Positions 1-5,973 of a stretch of 5,973 nt of DNA are shown here, in pieces (the first letter of the stretch is position 1; every line of letters begins with the position of its first letter). This DNA is from Planctomycetota bacterium. GTDB lineage: Bacteria; Planctomycetota; Phycisphaerae; WQYP01. The DNA is taken from assembly GCA_021805585.1 (NCBI GenBank), contig JAJZEY010000182.1, positions 1 to 5,973 on the forward strand, in the 5' to 3' direction. A program made the translations under genes and the position numbers. The notes below the pieces were generated by a model. It saw only the letters and a program-made list of their open reading frames with translations, searched no databases and was not told the DNA's origin.

Positions 1-492
1 CGTCATATATCCCCAGGTTAGCAGCATCATGGCAAACAGCAGCACCAGCCCGGCGGCCCACAATCCGAATACTTTGCCCAGCAGCAGTTCCAGCCGGGAA
101 ATAGGCTTGGCACCGGTGGTGATCAGCGTGCGGCGTTCCCGTTCGCGCGGCAGCGCCAGACAGGCCAGAATTCCCAGGTACACCAGCAGCAGAACTTCCT
201 GCGCCCGCAGAAAAATGGTCAGGTCCAGTCGCACTTTGCTGCCCGGTGTGTAGCCGCGCACAATCGCCAAACAGAGAAGGATGGAAATAAACAGCCAGAT
301 CAGGGGAAGCACCCATATCCGGGCGTTCCAGGCGTCCAGCAGGGACACCCGCCCGATCGCCCAGGCCCGCGAAAGACCCGTGCGCAGACGCAGAACATCC
401 CGGAATGCCAGCAGAATAAAGGCCACAATCAACAGACCGATGACCGAATCCGCGAATAGTGCGACATAATGAATGCCTGATGCGTGGGGCAT
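1..492 (-). CDS. ABC-2-type transporter permease, N-terminal 164 residues (3' end outside window)
   Basis: I translated this frame by hand: it is open from an ATG at 492-490 to the window edge. Hydrophobic segments are visible at about residues 10-30, 58-79, 92-114 and 141-163. Between the last two lies a charged cytoplasmic stretch (residues 115-140) reading PRERERRTLITTGAKPISRL and then ending in LLGK. This matches the ER-x-x-TL-x-x-L-x-T-x-P-x-SR-x-E-x-x-x-GK pattern of ABC-2 permeases, where the loop follows a membrane helix and probably contacts the ATPase. The start is supported by GGAG at 502-499 with a 6-base spacer. The gene lies 56 bp downstream of the ATPase gene in the same direction, so the two probably form one exporter in the cytoplasmic membrane. 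The substrate cannot be read from the sequence. Full length and subfamily (NatB-like, Gld-like or other) cannot be judged because the 3' part is missing. Confidence 0.85.
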   Translation of the reverse strand, partial: MPHASGIHYVALFADSVIGLLIVAFILLAFRDVLRLRTGLSRAWAIGRVSLLDAWNARIWVLPLIWLFISILLCLAIVRGYTPGSKVRLDLTIFLRAQEVLLLVYLGILACLALPRERERRTLITTGAKPISRLELLLGKVFGLWAAGLVLLFAMMLLTWGYMT

Positions 493-548
493 CGTATACT
501 CCAATTTGCTTTAACCCGCAGGGGGCGGTAGTCCGGCGGTGCGGAATT

Positions 549-1436
549 TTAACCGGCAGCCGGGCCGGCCTTTTCGCCGCGACGTTTGGAATCCACCAAC
601 TGTTTGAACAGGTCCTCAAGCCGCACCCGCGGACGACCGGTCTGAATTTCCTTTGCGCCGCCCTGCTCGGCCAGTGCGATAAGCTGCTGGCGAAGGGAAT
701 CGGAAACCTGCCGGGCCTCAAGCTGAAACACATCCTTTAATTCCAGCAGGTCGGTCAGGCTGCCGGCTATTTCAACGCGGCCGCGGTACAGAATCACCAG
801 CCGATCGCACACATCTTCCACATCGGCAAGCTGGTGGCTGGAAAGCAGCACGGTTTTACCCGCCTCTTTAAGGCGAATGATCATATTTTTAATTTCCAGC
901 ATGCCGACGGGGTCCAGGCCGCTGGTCGGTTCATCCATAATGACCAGGTCCGGATTGTTCAAAAGCGCCTGGGCCAGGGCCACACGGCGCGTTTGTCCTT
1001 TGGAATAAGTGCCGATGCGCCGGTCGCGAACGGCGGGATCCAGTCCCACAAAGTCAAGATAGTAATCGACCGCCCTTTTGCGCTGCGCGCGATTCATATT
1101 GAAAAGCCGGGCGTAGAAATCAAGCGTTTGCCGCGCGTTAAGAAACCGATACAGATAGCTTTCTTCGGGCAAATAGCCCAGCCGACGACGGGTGTCCTGG
1201 TCCCCGGCGGGCTGGCCCATGACCAGCGCGTCACCGTCGCTCGGGTTTATCAGCCCGAGCAACAGCTTGATAGTAGTGGTTTTGCCGCTGCCGTTGGGAC
1301 CAAGCAGACCGAATATCTGCCCCTGTTCAACCTGCAGATTCAATGCGCTTAACGCGGTCACATTCTGGCTTTTCCAGAAGCCGGGATAAATTTTAGTCAA
1401 TTGCCGGGTCTGAATGGCAAAATTCTGTGATACCAT
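549..1436 (-). CDS. ABC-2-type transporter ATP-binding protein (295 aa)
   Basis: This is the cytoplasmic ATPase of an ABC exporter. All nucleotide-binding motifs are present and in order: Walker A GPNGSGKT (46-53), the Q-loop region GYLPEES (87-93) with E where many families have Q, signature YSKGQ (144-148) in place of LSGGQ, Walker B LVIMDEP (164-170) with catalytic E169, D-loop SGLDP (172-176) and H-loop H201. The YLPE and YSKGQ variants are common in NatA/CcmA/GldA-like ATPases that pair with ABC-2 permeases. A C-terminal extension (about 215-295) ends in a basic, Ala/Gly-rich tail. Length fits the family. The ATG at 1436 is chosen because GGAG (1446-1443) sits 6 bases upstream and the ABC domain begins right after it. 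A 30-residue in-frame extension to a TTG at 1526 looks unlike coding sequence. The permease gene follows 56 bp downstream. Substrate is unknown. Confidence 0.95.
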   Translation of the reverse strand: MVSQNFAIQTRQLTKIYPGFWKSQNVTALSALNLQVEQGQIFGLLGPNGSGKTTTIKLLLGLINPSDGDALVMGQPAGDQDTRRRLGYLPEESYLYRFLNARQTLDFYARLFNMNRAQRKRAVDYYLDFVGLDPAVRDRRIGTYSKGQTRRVALAQALLNNPDLVIMDEPTSGLDPVGMLEIKNMIIRLKEAGKTVLLSSHQLADVEDVCDRLVILYRGRVEIAGSLTDLLELKDVFQLEARQVSDSLRQQLIALAEQGGAKEIQTGRPRVRLEDLFKQLVDSKRRGEKAGPAAG

Positions 1437-1723
1437 GAAAAACTCCAGTTCAAGCCGGAATGGCTTTTCCGCTTTCAACATGCGCTGCGGCGGCGCGGGC
1501 CGGGTCGGTTTCACAACTGGCGGCAATTCGGCGCGTCGGTTCAGCGGCCTCCCGGTCTTCCGCGGTGATATCCGCTGCGCCGGGTTTTGCGAGGCATGAT
1601 ACCCGAACGCCGAAAGTTATGCAGCGCCGCATGCAAGTCAATGAAACGCCGGTGCGGGCAAATCCATTTGTGGATGTGGCCCCCGGCCGGGCGATCGGCA
1701 TCAACACCGGTCGGACAACTGAT
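1437..1723 (-). other. Intergenic gap between hflK-like gene and ABC ATPase gene
   Basis: This 287-bp stretch separates the SPFH genes from the ABC exporter genes and is the largest gap in the window. An open frame crosses it on the minus strand (1818-1450), but it begins inside the hflK-like gene, has Arg/Ala-rich low-complexity composition and shows no recognisable domain, so I do not call it. The start of the gap is GC-rich, with a self-complementary CCCGGCCGGG (1682-1691) and a small ATCCA/TGGAT stem-loop (1662-1675). Neither is followed by a T-run on the minus strand, so no intrinsic terminator is evident. A weak promoter candidate lies in the middle. The gap suggests that the exporter genes may be transcribed separately. 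Confidence 0.6.
1613..1641 (-). promoter_or_regulatory. Weak candidate sigma-70-like promoter for the ABC exporter genes
   Basis: On the minus strand a TTGACT box (1641-1636, five of six matches to TTGACA) is followed, after 16-17 bases, by a poor -10 match (TAACTT at 1619-1614 or AACTTT at 1618-1613). A better isolated -10-like TATCAT lies at 1601-1596 but has no -35 at the right distance. The location, about 180 bases upstream of the ATPase start in the only sizeable gap, is plausible. The motif alone is weak, and promoter consensus in this organism is unknown. Confidence 0.25.
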
Positions 1724-2860
1724 TTAACGGGATGCCGGAATAATAATTTTCCGCGGCGGTGGCGGCAAAGAAATGAGTATCCTCTGTCCTTTGCGCACGA
1801 AGAACACTCTGGCCGCATTCCGCATCACCTGGCCGAGGGTATCGCTTAACAGTTTATAGGTGATCACGCGCGGACTTTTTTGATACTGGGTGTAAACCTG
1901 CGAAAAGGCCAGCGCCTCGCCCTGGGCCTGATTCCGCACCTGATTGGCGGTGGCGGTGGCTTCATTGATGGTCGCCTGTGCGTTTCCCTGGGCCAGCGTG
2001 ATCAACTGATTGGAGCGGCGCTTGGCGGTTTGAATTTCCGATGCCTCCTGCTGGCGGGCATTAAGCACCGCCGTAAACGGGCCATCCAAAGCCTGCGGCC
2101 AGGAGACATTTTTTAATTGAACTTTTTCCAGTTGCACACCAAGTCCCAGCTTGTTGATCTGACCTTGTATGCCGGAATCGGGATGCGCCGGACTGAACAA
2201 TTCCTGGTTCAGCAATGTTTTGCCGGAATAAAGTGCCTGATCCACCGTACTTTGTGCAATTTTCAAAATAAGCTGGTGTGCCGCAATCATCATCAGCATG
2301 TTCAGCCGCCCCTGCCCCGGCGGCATGGTCGCCGGCTGGTAAACGGAAGTTAAATAGGCGTATGGATCGGATATGCGGTATTGCACGGTAATGGATGCGT
2401 GAATCACATTTTCATCACCGGTGATCAGATAGGGGTTATAGATGGCGTCAAACAGGCGGCGTGGCATGCCCTGTTCCATCATTTTGTGTTCCAGGGGCGC
2501 ATTGGCCGCCGGAGATATATGAAAATCCCGCACAATCAGATTCTGTTCGCGTTGCAGTTGCACCGGATAGACTTTGTCAATGGGCCAGGGCAGATGGTAA
2601 TGGGAACCGGCTGAAATAATCAACGGTTTGTCGTTGGCGGTGGTCAAGAACTTGCCGAGGCGCTGCACCAGTGCCACATTGCCGGCCCCCACGCGATAAA
2701 ATCCGCTGGCCAGCCATATCAGCACAATGCCAATCACGAAATACAACAGCACTTTTTGCGCGCTGAACCAGGGATTTTGCGGCGGCGCGTTGTCGTCCAA
2801 AATCGGCAATTCATGCACATGGTCGCCGTGGTCTATGATGCGTGTGGGTGTTTGAGTCAT
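1724..2860 (-). CDS. hflK: HflK-type SPFH/Band 7 membrane protein (378 aa)
   Basis: It resembles HflK, the SPFH subunit that with HflC forms a membrane-anchored complex modulating the FtsH protease. A His/Asp-rich cytoplasmic N-terminus (1-33) precedes one membrane helix (about 36-53). The SPFH domain follows, starting VGAGNVALVQRLGKF (57-71). Further HflK-like landmarks are LPWPIDKV (90-97), the strand region YLITGDENV (144-152) continuing into VQYRISDPYAYL (159-170), and VQLEKVQLKNVSWP (242-255). An Ala/Gln-rich helical, probably coiled-coil region spans about 262-325, and a conserved-type segment YQKSPRVITYKLLSDTLGQV occupies 326-345. The tail ends in PPPPRK and is basic. The ATG at 2860 is preferred: AGGA (2875-2872) lies 11 bases upstream and the protein then starts as HflK proteins do. 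An in-frame GTG at 2980 would overlap the upstream gene, and an ATG at 2914 lacks a ribosome site. The upstream hflC-like gene ends 76 bp before. Confidence 0.9.
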   Translation of the reverse strand: MTQTPTRIIDHGDHVHELPILDDNAPPQNPWFSAQKVLLYFVIGIVLIWLASGFYRVGAGNVALVQRLGKFLTTANDKPLIISAGSHYHLPWPIDKVYPVQLQREQNLIVRDFHISPAANAPLEHKMMEQGMPRRLFDAIYNPYLITGDENVIHASITVQYRISDPYAYLTSVYQPATMPPGQGRLNMLMMIAAHQLILKIAQSTVDQALYSGKTLLNQELFSPAHPDSGIQGQINKLGLGVQLEKVQLKNVSWPQALDGPFTAVLNARQQEASEIQTAKRRSNQLITLAQGNAQATINEATATANQVRNQAQGEALAFSQVYTQYQKSPRVITYKLLSDTLGQVMRNAARVFFVRKGQRILISLPPPPRKIIIPASR

Positions 2861-2904
2861 AACAATGCCGTTCCTGATGAAATTTTCCGGTGTCCCAGCC
2901 GCCG

Positions 2905-2931
2905 GCCCGGCCATTATTTTGTGCGCCGGGC
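2905..2931 (-). other. GC-rich intercistronic stem-loop after the hflC-like gene
   Basis: On the minus strand, five bases after the hflC stop codon, GCCCGGC (2931-2925) is perfectly complementary to GCCGGGC (2911-2905), giving a 7-bp all-GC stem around a 13-base A-rich loop. No T-run follows, so it is not a standard intrinsic terminator. It sits about 45 bases before the hflK start and leaves its ribosome site free. A role in mRNA processing, stability or adjusting the HflC:HflK ratio is possible but unproven; in GC-rich DNA such a stem could also arise by chance. Confidence 0.4.
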
Positions 2932-2936
2932 GGGAA

Positions 2937-3890
2937 TTATTTACCCGTGGTGCCTTTAACTTTCGGGGCCAATCGATCACTGCTTTGTGTAGCCGTCTTC
3001 ATCTGATCGAACAGCGGCGCGGTAATCGGATTATTCGGCGTCAGCACCCAATAGGTGCTTGCGCCCATGGAATTTTTGAAGAGCTGAAGCGATTTCCAGA
3101 AGCGGTAAAACCGCCGCGCTGCGGGCGTCTGTTGCGCTTCATTCAGAATCGCATAGGCCTTGGCGTCCCCATTGCCGCGCAATTCTTCCGCGGTTTTTTC
3201 GGCTTCCGAACGAATTTCCGTGGCCTGTTCCTGGCCCTGGGCGATAATCGCCGTCGCCTGGCTTAATCCTTCATTGCGGTATTTGCTGGCTATTTTGTTG
3301 CGTTCTGCCGCCATGCGGCTGTACACCGATTGGGCAACCTGCGGCGGGAAGGTCATTCGGGAAATACCAATAGCGATGAGTTTGATGCCCCAACGCCCCG
3401 AGATGGTGGAATTTACTTCGGTCCGCATCTGGGCTTCAATTTGCGGGGTTCGGATTTTGGAGGCGTCCGTGTTGAAAAGCTGATGCAGGTGGTATTGCCC
3501 CATCACGCTTTGCACCACACCTTCAATTTTGCTGTCCAGAAAGGCTTTCATCACCAGCGGTCCGCCGGGAAAACGGACATAGAACTGCTCAGGATTCGTA
3601 ATCCGCCATGCCGCCCAGGTGCGGATGGTGATCGGTTCGCCGTTCCCGGACGCGGTGCTGACCTCCCGGTTGTTGCTTTGGTAAAGGTGCAGGCGGTTGT
3701 CCATGCGAATCACCTTATCCGTCGGCCAGCGCAGATACCAGTTGTAGCAGATATTGGTCGGCTTGGTAATAATTCTGCCGAAACGATTCAGCAGAACAGT
3801 CTGATACGGCTTGGCCACGAATGTGCACATGACCAGAAACAGCACGGCCAGGGCACACATGGAAATGATAAAGATCGTTAATTTTCGCAT
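2937..3890 (-). CDS. hflC: HflC-type SPFH/Band 7 membrane protein (317 aa)
   Basis: It resembles HflC, partner of HflK in the FtsH-modulating membrane complex. An N-terminal membrane helix (about 5-25, following the basic MRK) leads into the SPFH domain, YQTVLLNRFGRI (29-40). LRWPTDKV (53-60) and the strand PITIRTWAAWRITNPEQFY (86-104) follow. HflC-specific features come later: IGISRMTFPPQVAQSVYSRM (174-193), then AERNKIASKYRNEG (195-208), a Gln/Glu/Ala-rich helix to about 240, GNGDAKAYAILNEA (239-252), and FYRFWKSLQLFKNSM (261-275) before YWVLTPNNP (280-288). Length is close to the usual HflC. The ATG at 3890 is supported by AGGA (3904-3901) 10 bases upstream and by the signal-anchor-like N-terminus. 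It lies 75 bp after the large SPFH gene and 76 bp before the hflK-like gene. The order C then K is the reverse of Escherichia coli hflK-hflC. Confidence 0.92.
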   Translation of the reverse strand: MRKLTIFIISMCALAVLFLVMCTFVAKPYQTVLLNRFGRIITKPTNICYNWYLRWPTDKVIRMDNRLHLYQSNNREVSTASGNGEPITIRTWAAWRITNPEQFYVRFPGGPLVMKAFLDSKIEGVVQSVMGQYHLHQLFNTDASKIRTPQIEAQMRTEVNSTISGRWGIKLIAIGISRMTFPPQVAQSVYSRMAAERNKIASKYRNEGLSQATAIIAQGQEQATEIRSEAEKTAEELRGNGDAKAYAILNEAQQTPAARRFYRFWKSLQLFKNSMGASTYWVLTPNNPITAPLFDQMKTATQSSDRLAPKVKGTTGK

Positions 3891-3965
3891 AAACTCGTTT
3901 TCCTGAATAGTTCGATATATTCCGTTTTCTTACATCACACGCGGGTATCCACCACCGCCCGTCTT

Positions 3966-5972
3966 TTACCCGGGGGGCATTCCGATTGGATTGCCCAATC
4001 CGCCCGGCGGACCGGATGGCGGCGGCACGTTGATGTTGTTACTGGACCGATGGCCAAGCTGCCAGATTTCCGGGGGCGTGACATCCGGTCCCAACACGAC
4101 TTTATTAATGGAAGCAAAAATCTTCCCCATGACCTGATAAAATTCCCAGTTTGCCGCGGTACCATGCGAAGCGGCAAATGCACTGGACCGGGCAAGAATC
4201 GCGGCAGCGCGTCCTTCTTCGGTATTGATCAGACTGGTTTCGTAGGCCTGCGCGCGGGCCACCTCACTGGATGCCACCCCCTCCGCCACGTGTCTATCCT
4301 TGAATCGTTCCTGCTGGGCCCGCGCGATAATCATGTGCTTAAATTCCCGCATGCTGACAACATTTTCATACGCCGCCGCGGGGCCAAGCTGCTTTCCATG
4401 AGCGGTCATGGTTGCGAATCCTTTGGGCGGATGAATGTCTTTAATGTCCACATCTTCAATTTCTATGCCCGCACCCAGGGCGTCAAGCTGCTTCTGGGCC
4501 ATGGCGCGAATCTGGTGGGCAACGCCTTGAATATCCGACTGCATGATCTGTTGAAGCGAATGCACCGCGAATACCTGTGAAATGCTGGTTAAAAATATCT
4601 GATGCACAAGGGCTTGGTCCATCCGACGGACATGCGCGGTTTCGCCGGTGCCGGCACTGTTGCCATATTCAATAATATTTTTATTGGAAATATTGTTGAA
4701 AAATAATCCCGGATTTTTCACCCGCCATGACATGAACACAAAACCGTCCAGCAGTTCCGAGGAACTGGCTCCCGCCGCGTTTACATTACCGGTCATGAAT
4801 TCCATGCCGGGAATTGATTCGTGCGAACTCCAGAATGAAAAAACCGCCTCGCCCAGCTTCGATTTATGCAATTCCTCGGTTCCCACATCCACTTTGTTGA
4901 GCCGGGCCGTTGGAACGAATTGCAATTCATCCACCGGCCATGGCCAGAGCACATGCAGGCCCGGTGGCAGCGGATGCTTAAGATCGTAAGCGGTCGTTTT
5001 GCCTAAATGCTCACGAATGCCCACCTCGCCGGTCGGCACAATATGCAGCGTGCTTAGCGCCAGCAGTATCGCGATTCCGGCCAGTACAATCCGCGGCAAC
5101 AGTCGGGCGAACACGCCCGGCGCGGTCTTGGAATCCCGTGTCCAGCCGATGCTTTCGCCCAGCAGCACACGCAAGCCCACAATCCAGCCGCTGGACAGCA
5201 GCGGCACAAGTGGAAGTTGCTGAAGGTCCAGGCCGGCCTGATCAATTTCTTCAATCGCGCCATAATTGCGCAGGGCGTTAATACCCAGTTCCAGGGCCTG
5301 CAGGAACATGACCGCCGCTATGAAAATCGCCGCCGCCTGTGTGGCATACGCAATGCCCGCCCAAGCCGCACCAATCGCCGCGGCCAGCACCAGGGCACCG
5401 GGCATCCCGAGCAGGGCGATGCCATTGGCGGCCTCGCCATAGCCTTCGGATTCCGGTGCCACACGGGAAAATGACAGCATAATGAAATACACCAGCAGCG
5501 TTCCGGCAGCCGCCACCACCGCACCGGGATCAATGGCCGCGGGCGAAATAACAATTGGCTTGCCGGGAATAACCGCCGCAAAGTTGCGGTAGACCATCCA
5601 GCCGACAATCACGGAAAGGCCCATCAGCAAAAGCGAGGCCAGGGCAATGACCACCCGTTGGAAACCGGTATCCAGAGTGGTAATGTCTTCCGGTTCAACC
5701 GGTTGAGGTGGAGCCACGATATGCGCGGCATCATCGGAATAACTCATGTGGAATGTGCCCAGTGGGGCAATGGGCGTGAAGCTTTTGGCGGCGGTGGCTT
5801 CTTCCACCAGCGACGCCTGCTGGCCGGCCAGCCGCAGCCCCCACCAGGCCAGTGCGGCCAGCAACGTCTGCGAGCCGGCACCAAACAGCCCGGCCCAGAA
5901 GCAGACCGTGCCATATTTGAATACCGCCAACCCCAGAATCGCGGTGACAATCGCCAGGCAGACCATCACCCA
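3966..5972 (-). CDS. Large multi-pass membrane SPFH/Band 7 (HflK-like) protein, N-terminus outside window
   Basis: The frame is open to the window edge: a GTG (5969) and ATG (5966) occur there, but a Trp codon precedes them and the first visible residues already form a membrane helix, so the gene most likely starts beyond the window. Numbering from the GTG gives 667 residues. Hydrophobic segments lie at about 2-18, 21-49, 104-127, 150-168, 185-208, 210-230 and 291-310. A cytoplasmic-looking acidic/proline linker (about 75-100) separates the second and third. The SPFH domain follows the last helix: TGEVGIREHLGKT (313-325), LWPWPVDELQFV (341-352), FMSWRVKNPGLFF (412-424) and IEIEDVDIKDIHPP (502-515). 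A helical Ala/Glu/Arg-rich region (about 530-605) comes next, and the tail is Pro/Gly/Asn-rich (643-667). The SPFH half looks HflK-like; the N-terminal half has no family I can name. It is first of three adjacent SPFH genes and probably belongs to the same membrane assembly. A stop at 3968-3966 ends it cleanly. Confidence 0.88.
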   Translation of the reverse strand, partial: WVMVCLAIVTAILGLAVFKYGTVCFWAGLFGAGSQTLLAALAWWGLRLAGQQASLVEEATAAKSFTPIAPLGTFHMSYSDDAAHIVAPPQPVEPEDITTLDTGFQRVVIALASLLLMGLSVIVGWMVYRNFAAVIPGKPIVISPAAIDPGAVVAAAGTLLVYFIMLSFSRVAPESEGYGEAANGIALLGMPGALVLAAAIGAAWAGIAYATQAAAIFIAAVMFLQALELGINALRNYGAIEEIDQAGLDLQQLPLVPLLSSGWIVGLRVLLGESIGWTRDSKTAPGVFARLLPRIVLAGIAILLALSTLHIVPTGEVGIREHLGKTTAYDLKHPLPPGLHVLWPWPVDELQFVPTARLNKVDVGTEELHKSKLGEAVFSFWSSHESIPGMEFMTGNVNAAGASSSELLDGFVFMSWRVKNPGLFFNNISNKNIIEYGNSAGTGETAHVRRMDQALVHQIFLTSISQVFAVHSLQQIMQSDIQGVAHQIRAMAQKQLDALGAGIEIEDVDIKDIHPPKGFATMTAHGKQLGPAAAYENVVSMREFKHMIIARAQQERFKDRHVAEGVASSEVARAQAYETSLINTEEGRAAAILARSSAFAASHGTAANWEFYQVMGKIFASINKVVLGPDVTPPEIWQLGHRSSNNINVPPPSGPPGGLGNPIGMPPG

Positions 5973-5973
5973 T

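Noticed and set aside
29..469. Two short plus-strand open frames
   Set aside because: They are antisense to the permease, whose minus-strand frame is open over all 164 codons and has membrane helices and the ABC-2 cytoplasmic loop.
516..544. Possible stem-loop (CCGCA/TGCGG) between the ATPase and permease genes
   Set aside because: The stem is only 5 bp with a 19-base loop and no T-run; chance is likely in GC-rich sequence.
834..1352. Plus-strand open frame of 172 codons
   Set aside because: It is wholly antisense to the ABC ATPase gene, whose motifs are complete, and its translation shows no domain.
1437..1526. Extended N-terminus of the ABC ATPase from TTG 1526
   Set aside because: The ATG at 1436 has a well-placed GGAG and the ABC domain starts right after it; the extra 30 residues look non-coding.
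1662..1691. Possible terminator after the hflK-like gene
   Set aside because: The stems are only 4-5 bp (ATCCA/TGGAT) or a palindrome without a loop (CCCGGCCGGG), and no T-run follows on the minus strand.
1450..1818. Minus-strand open frame of 122 codons covering the 287-bp gap
   Set aside because: It begins inside the hflK-like gene in another frame, is Arg/Ala-rich without domains, and runs up to the ribosome site of the ATPase gene.
2861..2980. Longer hflK-like protein starting at GTG 2980 or ATG 2914
   Set aside because: Neither start has a convincing ribosome site, the first overlaps hflC by 44 bp, and the added residues do not resemble HflK.
3330..3881. Plus-strand open frame of 183 codons
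   Set aside because: It is antisense to the hflC-like gene; the His/Arg-rich product looks like a codon-bias shadow.
4050..4580. Plus-strand open frame of 176 codons
   Set aside because: It is antisense to the SPFH domain of the large protein and has no recognisable features.

Overview
The window reads entirely on the minus strand as a run of five co-oriented genes, so transcription goes from high to low coordinates. No credible plus-strand gene was found, and no RNA gene, insertion sequence, CRISPR array or long repeat. The window is cut inside a gene at both ends.

In transcription order the layout is as follows. (1) 5972-3966 is the 3' part of a gene for a large SPFH/Band 7 protein. A multi-pass hydrophobic N-terminal region of about 300 residues is joined to an HflK-like domain; the true start lies outside the window. 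(2) 3890-2937 is an HflC-type SPFH protein. (3) 2860-1724 is an HflK-type SPFH protein. (4) After a 287-bp non-coding gap, 1436-549 encodes an ABC-2-type exporter ATPase. (5) 492-1 is the start of the cognate multi-pass ABC-2 permease, cut by the window edge. Gaps of 75 and 76 bp separate the SPFH genes and 56 bp separates the ATPase from the permease. Each of the four complete starts has a purine-rich Shine-Dalgarno-like sequence. I read the window as two transcription units or sub-units: an SPFH triad, followed by an ABC exporter pair that may have its own promoter in the 287-bp gap.

How the genes may work together: in characterised bacteria HflK and HflC form a membrane-anchored hetero-oligomer that encloses and modulates the FtsH protease. 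Here they are accompanied by a third, larger SPFH protein carrying its own membrane domain. The likeliest picture is a multi-component membrane scaffold or protease-modulator assembly. Whether the ABC exporter is functionally tied to it is unknown; it may only be a neighbour. FtsH is not in the window.

Organism: a Gram-negative-type bacterium of moderately high GC. The multi-pass SPFH protein beside HflK/HflC and an ABC-2 exporter reminds me of Planctomycetota (Phycisphaerae-like) or related PVC genomes. That is a recollection-based guess, not something the sequence proves.
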